Of a stretch of 64,000 bases of DNA, positions 25,123 through 30,879 are shown piece by piece (the stretch's first letter is position 1; each line of letters starts with the position of its first letter). Source of the stretch: an uncultured Victivallales bacterium (GTDB lineage Bacteria; Verrucomicrobiota; Lentisphaeria; Victivallales; UBA1829); contig CALXSJ010000008.1 in NCBI GenBank assembly GCA_944391115.1, positions 90,590 to 154,589 of the forward strand. The letters are read 5' to 3'. Below the pieces are notes generated by a model. It saw nothing but the letters and a program-made list of their open reading frames with translations. It was not told where the DNA came from and did not search any database. Both the position numbers and the translations under genes were made by a program.

Positions 25123-26361
25123 TCAGGTGTGATAATCCGCATTGATTTTCACATATTCGTAGGTGAAGTCGCTCGTCCAGATCGTGGCGGAGGCTTCGCC
25201 TTCGCCGAGATCGATTTTTACGGTGAATTCACGGCGTTTCATGAGTTCGGCCAGTTCGCTTTCCGGCGTTCCCGCATCCAGTCCGCCGCGCACGACGGGA
25301 AGCTCGTCAAAGTCGAGCGAGACGTTTTCCTGCGAGAAGAGCGCGCCGGAATATCCGGCGGCGGCGAGAATGCGTCCCCAGTTCGGATCGCAGCCGAACC
25401 AGGCGGTTTTGCAGAGCGGCGAGTTCGCAATGGCGCGCGCGGCAAGTTCCGCGTCCCGTATGCTGGCCGCACCGGTTACTTCGACCGTCACAAACTTTGT
25501 CACACCCTCGCCGTCGAATACGATGGAGCGCGCCAGATGTTCCGTGACCATGCCGAGCGCCTCTGCGAAGTGCTCCGCCGCTTCGGAGCCCTTTTCGATC
25601 TTCGCGCCGGATGCGCCGTTCGCCATGAGAATCACGGTGTCGTTCGTGCTCATGTCGTTGTCCACGGTGATGTGGTTGAAGGAGGCTTCAACGGCGTTTC
25701 CGAGAAGTTCGGAAAGAAGCGCATTGTCAATGTCCGCGTCGGTCGTGAGGAAGCAGAGCATGGTCGCGTGCGGGGCGACCGCCATTTTCGGCGCGATCAT
25801 TCCGGCTCCCTTGCACATGCCGCCGATGGTGACGATGCGGTCTCCGACGGGGAAGGAAACCGCGAGTTCCTTCGGACGGGTGTCGGTTGTCATGATCGCG
25901 TGCGCCGCGGAGGAGCCTCCGTTGTGCGTCAGGGATTTTGCCGCCTCCCGGATGCCGTTTTCAATGAGATCCATCGGAAGCTGGACGCCGATTCTTCCCG
26001 TGGAGGCGATCATGACCTGTCCGACGGGGACGGAGAGCGCGCCCGCGGTCAGTTCCGCCATCCGTTTCGCATTGTTGTATCCGTCGAGTCCGGTGCAGGC
26101 GTTCGCCACGCCGCTGTTTGCGACGACGGCACGGATTTTCGGGGAGTTCGCGCAGATTTCCCTGTCATACTGCACGGGCGCCGCAGGGAAAAGATTCGAG
26201 GTGAATGTTGCGGCGAAACTGCATTCCGTTTCGGATTCGATCATGGCGAGATCGGGCGCCTTGTTTTTTTTCAGGCCCGCGATGACGCCGCAGGCGAGAA
26301 ATCCGAGCGGTGACGTGACGGAGCCGTTTTCCACGAAATCAAATTGCGTGTCTGTACCCAT
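25123..26361 (-). CDS. argJ: Glutamate N-acetyltransferase / ornithine acetyltransferase
   Basis: ArgJ recycles the acetyl group from acetylornithine to glutamate and may also use acetyl-CoA. The precursor cleaves itself before a conserved Thr to make alpha and beta chains. Visible motifs are ANSGVANACTGLDGYNNAKRM, IASTGRIGVQLPM, the cleavage region KGAGMIAPKMAVAPHATMLCF, and VDNDMSTNDTVILMANG in the beta chain. The cleavage region carries about five extra residues (AVAPH) between the PKM and ATML parts compared with the common form. Length (412) is normal. argB follows 25 bp later; argC and argD are not in the window. Confidence 0.95.
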   Translation of the reverse strand: MGTDTQFDFVENGSVTSPLGFLACGVIAGLKKNKAPDLAMIESETECSFAATFTSNLFPAAPVQYDREICANSPKIRAVVANSGVANACTGLDGYNNAKRMAELTAGALSVPVGQVMIASTGRIGVQLPMDLIENGIREAAKSLTHNGGSSAAHAIMTTDTRPKELAVSFPVGDRIVTIGGMCKGAGMIAPKMAVAPHATMLCFLTTDADIDNALLSELLGNAVEASFNHITVDNDMSTNDTVILMANGASGAKIEKGSEAAEHFAEALGMVTEHLARSIVFDGEGVTKFVTVEVTGAASIRDAELAARAIANSPLCKTAWFGCDPNWGRILAAAGYSGALFSQENVSLDFDELPVVRGGLDAGTPESELAELMKRREFTVKIDLGEGEASATIWTSDFTYEYVKINADYHT

Positions 26362-26403
26362 TTTTCATTCCGTTTTTTCTATTGTAATTGTATGACTATG
26401 AGA

Positions 26404-26886
26404 TTATTTTACAATTTGCGGCAGATTCCGGTTTGCCAGACTGGCGTCTCCTTCCTCCGCACGCACATGAATGGAGATTCCCCCGCGCGGCATGAAGTCG
26501 CCGACGACCTCCATCCAGCGCGGTCTGCATGCGCGTGCAAGATCGGTCAGGATGCGGTTGACGGCCTCCTCGTGAAACGTGTTGAAATTCCGGAAGGAGA
26601 AGAGATAAAGCTTCAGCGCCTTGCTTTCGATGCATTTTCGGTCCGCGATGTAGCGGATGGTGATATGCCCGTAATCCGGCTGGTTTGTCACGGGGCAGAG
26701 ACTGGAATATTCGGGGCAGTCGAAAGTGATGACATAATTGCGCTGCGGATAGGCGTTTTCGAAGGTCTCGATTCTCGCCTTTTCGGGAGAATCCGGATAT
26801 TCGGTATGGTTCCTGTTCAGCAGAGTCAGGGACGCGTGAGGCTGTCTTTTTTTCTCCGCGGCGGTCCGCGCTGTTTCCTTTTTCAT
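26404..26886 (-). CDS. queF: NADPH-dependent 7-cyano-7-deazaguanine reductase
   Basis: The enzyme reduces preQ0 to preQ1 in queuosine tRNA modification. The short (160-residue) form has the active-site Cys in SSLCPVTNQPDYG near residue 64 and the QueF motif ESKALKLYLFSFRN near 87-100, followed by FHEEAVN. It is the first gene of a minus-strand run with argJ 42 bp later. No other queuosine gene is present. Confidence 0.95.
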   Translation of the reverse strand: MKKETARTAAEKKRQPHASLTLLNRNHTEYPDSPEKARIETFENAYPQRNYVITFDCPEYSSLCPVTNQPDYGHITIRYIADRKCIESKALKLYLFSFRNFNTFHEEAVNRILTDLARACRPRWMEVVGDFMPRGGISIHVRAEEGDASLANRNLPQIVK

Positions 26887-26978
26887 AAAATTCTCCCGAT
26901 GTTTTGGAAAAATCCGACCTCTTTTCCTTATAATATATCATTATCTCCGAAATTTGCGAAACTAAAACGGAAAAATGC

Positions 26979-27007
26979 TTGACCAAATGAAAAATCCGGA
27001 ATATATT
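26979..27007 (+). promoter_or_regulatory. Promoter of the TIGR04073-like gene
   Basis: TTGACC (26979-26984), a 17-bp spacer and TATATT (27002-27007), 61 bp before the ATG. Confidence 0.65.
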
Positions 27008-27068
27008 AGCGGATATTCTGAGGAAACAGAACAAGAAACTGTGAGATGCAACAGGGAGCAGGAATAAG

Positions 27069-27503
27069 ATGAACCTTATGAAAAAACTCTTTCTCGCCGC
27101 CGCTTTTTTCATGGCGGTCGGAACGGCAACGCAGGCATTCGCCCAGGAACAGGAGGAGTATCCGGTCTGGGATTCCATCATCCGCAAGCTCGGACGCGGA
27201 GTCAGCAATGTGGCCTTCGGCGTTGTCGAGTTTCCGGTGCAGTGGTATGAGGTCAATTTCGAGGAAGGCGGATTCGCCGCCTGCACATACGGGATTTTCA
27301 AGGGAATCAGCTATACCGTGATCCGTGAAGTGGTCGGCGTTGTGGAGGTTGCGACATTTTTTGCGCCGCTGCCCGGATGCAGCACGGAGTATCCCGACAC
27401 TTCCGCCTGGGGATACGGACCGATTCTTCAGCCGGAATGGATTATCACTCCTTCCCAGAACAATTATAATTTCGTCTATCCGGAAACACGGACGATGCCC
27501 TGA
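27069..27503 (+). CDS. Small secreted protein resembling the exosortase-associated TIGR04073 family
   Basis: The 144-residue product begins with a clear signal peptide (basic MNLMKK, hydrophobic core, cleavage likely after AFA near residue 25). The mature part runs through KLGRGVSNVAFGVVEFPVQW, an amphipathic segment FAACTYGIFKGISYTVIREVVGVVEVATFFAPLP, and a Pro/Tyr-rich tail. This matches my recollection of TIGR04073 proteins, found in exosortase-bearing Verrucomicrobia and Lentisphaera. Their function is unknown. It has its own promoter and terminator, so it is monocistronic. Confidence 0.65.
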   Translation: MNLMKKLFLAAAFFMAVGTATQAFAQEQEEYPVWDSIIRKLGRGVSNVAFGVVEFPVQWYEVNFEEGGFAACTYGIFKGISYTVIREVVGVVEVATFFAPLPGCSTEYPDTSAWGYGPILQPEWIITPSQNNYNFVYPETRTMP

Positions 27504-27532
27504 TTGCATCTGTTCTCTTTTGAAATTCCGAA

Positions 27533-27560
27533 GGCCGTTCCGCGATGGAACGGCTTTTTT
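27533..27560 (+). terminator. Rho-independent terminator
   Basis: GCCGTTCC (27534-27541) pairs with GGAACGGC (27547-27554) around a 5-base loop, followed by six T. It lies between two convergent genes. Confidence 0.9.
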
Positions 27561-27593
27561 GTGTCCTCTTTCCGCGGCCCGGCGGGATTCCGT

Positions 27594-28391
27594 TCAGATT
27601 CCGGTTGTGTGCTGCCGGCGGTAGAGGGCGGGAGGCGCTCCGTAGAGCTTTTTGAACCTGCGGGAGAAATGAAAGCGGTCCTTGACGCCGACCAGTTCGC
27701 AGATCTCGTCAATGGAGAAAGCCTGCGATTCCAGCAGCTGGGACGCGTAGCTGTAGCGCAGCTGAAGCAGATACTGGTACGGCGTGCTTCCCGTGATGCC
27801 GCGAAACTGGCGAAGGAAGGCATTGGGAGCCATCCGGGCTCTGGCCGCCAGTTCCTCGATCCCGATGTCATTGCGCATATTTTCCCGGAGATAGTCGCAG
27901 ATTGCGGCGATCCTCTTGTCGGAGTTGAGTTCGGTCAACGCCTCCTGGGGAAGAATCGCCATGGCGCCGGCGGCAAGGGCGATGGCAAGAAGTTTCACTC
28001 TTGCCCGGTTGTTGTCATCCTTGTGCTCCAGCATGGGTGTCAGACGCGAGAGCAGCGCCCGCATGTCCGTGCTGACGGGAAGCGCATTGCAGAGATGATC
28101 CGGATTGCCTGCAATCTGCGTCATTTCAAAATGCAGATAAAGCTGAACCGGTTCTCCCGTGCACCAGGTTTCCAGATCGCAGTTCGGAGGCAGGAGATAA
28201 ATGCGGTCCGGCCTGAGTTCTATTTTTTTCCGTTCGAGATAGATGCCGGCGCCGTAATCGTCATGGTAGTAGAGACGCCAGTAGTGTCCGCCGAGACGGA
28301 CGGAATTCCAGAATTTTCCCAGGCGCACGTATCCTACGGAATTCATCCGCAGTTGAGGGTATTCCAGGATTGCGGCATTGATTTTATTCAT
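27594..28391 (-). CDS. AraC-family regulator, probable controller of the fucosidase gene
   Basis: The N-terminal half is a cupin-like sensor (RLYYHDDYGAGIYLERKKIELRPDRIYLLPP). The C-terminal half has two helix-turn-helix units: IGIEELAARARMAPNAFLRQFRGITGSTPYQYL and SIDEICELVGVKDRFHFSRRFKKLYGAPPALYR. Length (265) is typical. It is divergent from the alpha-L-fucosidase gene with 114 bp between starts. A 21-bp-spaced direct repeat in that gap overlaps its own start codon, so it may both repress itself and activate the fucosidase. No good Shine-Dalgarno is visible. Confidence 0.88.
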   Translation of the reverse strand: MNKINAAILEYPQLRMNSVGYVRLGKFWNSVRLGGHYWRLYYHDDYGAGIYLERKKIELRPDRIYLLPPNCDLETWCTGEPVQLYLHFEMTQIAGNPDHLCNALPVSTDMRALLSRLTPMLEHKDDNNRARVKLLAIALAAGAMAILPQEALTELNSDKRIAAICDYLRENMRNDIGIEELAARARMAPNAFLRQFRGITGSTPYQYLLQLRYSYASQLLESQAFSIDEICELVGVKDRFHFSRRFKKLYGAPPALYRRQHTTGI

Positions 28392-28413
28392 AAATTATCG
28401 TGCTTTATTCATA
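28384..28413 (+). promoter_or_regulatory. Direct repeat, candidate AraC operator for the fucosidase gene
   Basis: TTATTCATA occurs at 28384-28392 and 28405-28413, exactly 21 bp apart. The second copy ends 9 bp upstream of the fucosidase -35 box, a class II activator position. The first overlaps the start codon of the divergent AraC gene. Confidence 0.5.
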
Positions 28414-28422
28414 TTGTTCCAG

Positions 28423-28451
28423 TTGAATTCCTTCATAAAATAACCTATACT
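28423..28451 (+). promoter_or_regulatory. Fucosidase promoter
   Basis: TTGAAT (28423-28428), a 17-bp spacer and TATACT (28446-28451), 54 bp before the ATG. Confidence 0.6.
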
Positions 28452-28505
28452 TTCCTCAGTTGCAACCTTTCAAATGTCGGAAACTCTAAAAAAAGGAAGA
28501 GAAAA

Positions 28506-29795
28506 ATGAGCGACTTCGGAAAAGGCGACACCTCCTGGTTTGTCCGCGACAGATTTGGAATGTTCATTCACTGGGGACTCTATTCCATGCCGGGGAGGCA
28601 TGAATGGATCCGTCATTACGAGGAAATCCCGAACGAGGCTTACGAGAAGTATTTCGAACGTTTCAACCCGGATCTGTTTGATCCGAAGGAATGGGCGAAG
28701 GCGGCGCGGGAGGCCGGCATGAAGTATTTTGTCGTCACGACGAAACATCATGAGGGGTTCTGCATGTGGGATTCCAAATACACCGACTACAAGGTCACGA
28801 ACACGCCGTGCGGACGCGATCTGCTGCGGGAAATCGTGGACGCCTTCCGTGCGGAAGGGCTCCGGGTCGGGTTCTATCACTCCCTGATCGACTGGCACCA
28901 TCCCGATTTCACGATTGACGATGTCCATCCGCTCCGGAAGAGTCCCGACCGGGAAGCGCTCAATGCCGGACGGGACATGGCGCGCTACCGCGAATATCTG
29001 CGCAATCAGGTGCGCGAGCTTCTGACCGACTTCGGAAAGATTGATATCATCTGGTTTGATTTCTCCTACCCGCAGAGGGGAAAAGACGGAAAAGGCCACC
29101 TGGACTGGGGATCCGAGAGCCTCGTAAAGATGATCCGGGAGCTGCAGCCCGGCATCATCATCAACAACCGCCTGGATCTGCCCGGGTCGGGCGACATCAC
29201 CACGCCGGAGCAGAATACGCCGGACGACCCCGTGACGGACGAGAATGGAAATCCGCTTGTGTGGGAGGGGTGTCAGACCTTCTCCGGCGCCTGGGGGTAT
29301 CACCGCGATGAACTGACCTGGAAATCCATGAAGCAGTGCATCGACCTGCTGATCAATCATGTCTGCCGCAACGGCAATCTTCTGATGAATGTCGGGCCGA
29401 CCAGCCGCGGTTACATCGACGCCCGCGCGATGGAGCGACTGAAGGGATATGCCGAGTGGATGAAATATCATTCCCGCGCCATTTACGGCTGCGGTATGGC
29501 GGAAGGCCTGACAGAGCCGCGCGACTGCCGCTACACCTTCAACCGGGAGACGAACCGCCTTTATCTGCATATCATGAACTGGCCTTTCAAACATGTCAGT
29601 TTGAAGGGACTTTCCGGAAAGGTTGCCTATGCCCAGTTCCTGCATGACGGAAGCGAAGTGAAAATGCGCGACAGTTCGGACAGCGCCGTTCATTCCGGGC
29701 TGCTCCACAAAACGCCGCAGGGCGCGATTACGCTGGATCTTCCGGTGGTGAAGCCGCCGGTCGAGGTCCCGGTGATTGAATTGTTCCTGAAATAA
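28506..29795 (+). CDS. Alpha-L-fucosidase (GH29)
   Basis: This retaining glycosidase removes terminal alpha-L-fucose. GH29 motifs are present: WFVRDRFGMFIHWGLYSMPGRHEW at the N-terminus, FVVTTKHHEGFCMWDSKYTDYKV near residues 77-99, VGFYHSLIDWHHPDF, and DIIWFDFSYP near 181, whose Asp is the expected nucleophile. GNLLMNVGPTSRGYI follows. The product has 429 residues and no signal peptide, so it probably acts in the cytoplasm on imported oligosaccharides. The ATG at 28506 follows AAGGAAG; the open frame extends far upstream only by chance. A strong terminator follows. Confidence 0.93.
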   Translation: MSDFGKGDTSWFVRDRFGMFIHWGLYSMPGRHEWIRHYEEIPNEAYEKYFERFNPDLFDPKEWAKAAREAGMKYFVVTTKHHEGFCMWDSKYTDYKVTNTPCGRDLLREIVDAFRAEGLRVGFYHSLIDWHHPDFTIDDVHPLRKSPDREALNAGRDMARYREYLRNQVRELLTDFGKIDIIWFDFSYPQRGKDGKGHLDWGSESLVKMIRELQPGIIINNRLDLPGSGDITTPEQNTPDDPVTDENGNPLVWEGCQTFSGAWGYHRDELTWKSMKQCIDLLINHVCRNGNLLMNVGPTSRGYIDARAMERLKGYAEWMKYHSRAIYGCGMAEGLTEPRDCRYTFNRETNRLYLHIMNWPFKHVSLKGLSGKVAYAQFLHDGSEVKMRDSSDSAVHSGLLHKTPQGAITLDLPVVKPPVEVPVIELFLK

Positions 29796-29823
29796 CATAC
29801 AGCTCCGGAGCTTCACCGGAAAG

Positions 29824-29873
29824 AAAAGTCCCGCCGGACCGCAATGCAGATCCGGCGGGACTTGCCGTTTTTT
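29824..29873. terminator. Bidirectional terminator between fucosidase and AraC genes
   Basis: A perfect 13-bp stem (29826-29838 with 29851-29863) encloses a 12-base loop. A T-run follows on the plus strand a few bases later. Convergent genes end on both sides. Confidence 0.8.
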
Positions 29874-29880
29874 GCGGACT

Positions 29881-30714
29881 TCACTTACATTTTTTCCGGT
29901 ATTGATGCGGAGTGATGCCGAAACGCTTCCGGAAGAGTCTGACCAGATAGGCCGGGTCGCGGATATTCAGGTCCTCCGCGATCCGGAAGACGCTCCGGTC
30001 CGTGTCGCAGAGCAGACGTTTCGCCTCGTTGAGCTTCAGCGCGAGGACCCATTGCAGCGGCGTCTCCTTGAAATAAAGATTCCAGTAGCGGAAGAACGTG
30101 CGCTTGGACAATCCGTGTTTCCGGACCACGGTTTCGAGCCGGAACGGTTCCCGGTAGTGCAGCTGAATCCAGGATGCGGCGGAGCGTATTTTTTTTTCAT
30201 AGAAATTTTCCTCCGCGTTCCGTTTGTTCCGGAACCGGATGATCTGTTCGAGCAGAGCGAAACAGAGCAGGTCGATCTGTTCCGCGGCCTCGGGGTCCTG
30301 GGAGTGAGGGAACAGCGCTCTGAGTTCCGTAATCAGATTGCGGATCGGCGAAGTCAGGGTGATGCTCCACAGAAACGGTTCCGGCGCGATTCCGGACTTT
30401 TCGAGAAGCGGAATGACGCTGCCCCGGTAGATGAAATAGAATGCGTCCCGCGGTTTTCTGATTTCATAGGAGTGCTCCACATCAGGCGCTTTGATGACCG
30501 CGTGGGGGAAGGGGAGTCCCTGTTCCACTCCGTCAAAAGCATCCTGCGAGGTTTCCTCGTCCGAACGGAGGCGGATGCAGAATTCCAGCTTGTCCCGGTA
30601 GCGGTTTCTTGCCTTCTGCAGAACGCTGTCCTGAATGTATCCAAGGGAATGAACCGGAAAAGGGAAACGGATTCTTCTTGGCATATTTGTCATAATAATA
30701 TTTTGATAAGTCAT
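29881..30714 (-). CDS. AraC-family regulator, divergent from the 994-residue protein
   Basis: The C-terminal AraC domain shows FRLETVVRKHGLSKRTFFRYWNLYFKETPLQWVL and SVFRIAEDLNIRDPAYLVRLFRKRFGITPHQYRKK. The N-terminal about 165 residues lack an obvious named effector domain. The start at 30714 (277 residues) is chosen because a promoter with TATATT at 30741-30746 places transcription downstream of the ATG at 30789. GAGAG precedes the chosen ATG. Its position makes the divergent large gene the likely target. Confidence 0.87.
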   Translation of the reverse strand: MTYQNIIMTNMPRRIRFPFPVHSLGYIQDSVLQKARNRYRDKLEFCIRLRSDEETSQDAFDGVEQGLPFPHAVIKAPDVEHSYEIRKPRDAFYFIYRGSVIPLLEKSGIAPEPFLWSITLTSPIRNLITELRALFPHSQDPEAAEQIDLLCFALLEQIIRFRNKRNAEENFYEKKIRSAASWIQLHYREPFRLETVVRKHGLSKRTFFRYWNLYFKETPLQWVLALKLNEAKRLLCDTDRSVFRIAEDLNIRDPAYLVRLFRKRFGITPHQYRKKCK

Positions 30715-30740
30715 GCTTTTTTCTCTCTTTTTCTTATGGA

Positions 30741-30768
30741 AATATAGGATGAAAACAGGGAAAGACAA
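30741..30768 (-). promoter_or_regulatory. Promoter of the AraC gene at 29881-30714
   Basis: Minus strand TTGTCT (30768-30763), a 16-bp spacer and TATATT (30746-30741), 26 bp before the ATG. Confidence 0.55.
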
Positions 30769-30797
30769 TTCCTCTTCTGGCTTTTTCATCCTGTTTT
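30747..30797. promoter_or_regulatory. Inverted repeats in the divergent control region
   Basis: GGATGAAAA (30747-30755) and TTTTCATCC (30783-30791) form a 9-bp perfect inverted repeat. The overlapping AAAACAGG (30752-30759) and CCTGTTTT (30790-30797) form a second. Both overlap or adjoin the AraC promoter, as expected of regulator sites. Confidence 0.4.
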
Positions 30798-30813
30798 TTG
30801 GCAGGAATGTATC

Positions 30814-30842
30814 TTGAGGATAAGAAAAATCAAGGGTATAAT
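30814..30842 (+). promoter_or_regulatory. Promoter of the 994-residue protein gene
   Basis: TTGAGG (30814-30819), a 17-bp spacer and a perfect TATAAT (30837-30842). An ATG at 30814 falls inside the -35 box, so translation must start later, at 30880. Confidence 0.65.
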
Positions 30843-30879
30843 AGAATCATATTTCAGAAAAGCGGAAACGGAGGCGGAT

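Noticed and set aside
27504..28505. Upstream extension of the fucosidase frame by 334 codons
   Set aside because: The extension is antisense to an AraC gene and precedes the promoter at 28423-28451. The ATG at 28506 has a good ribosome binding site and the GH29 domain begins there.
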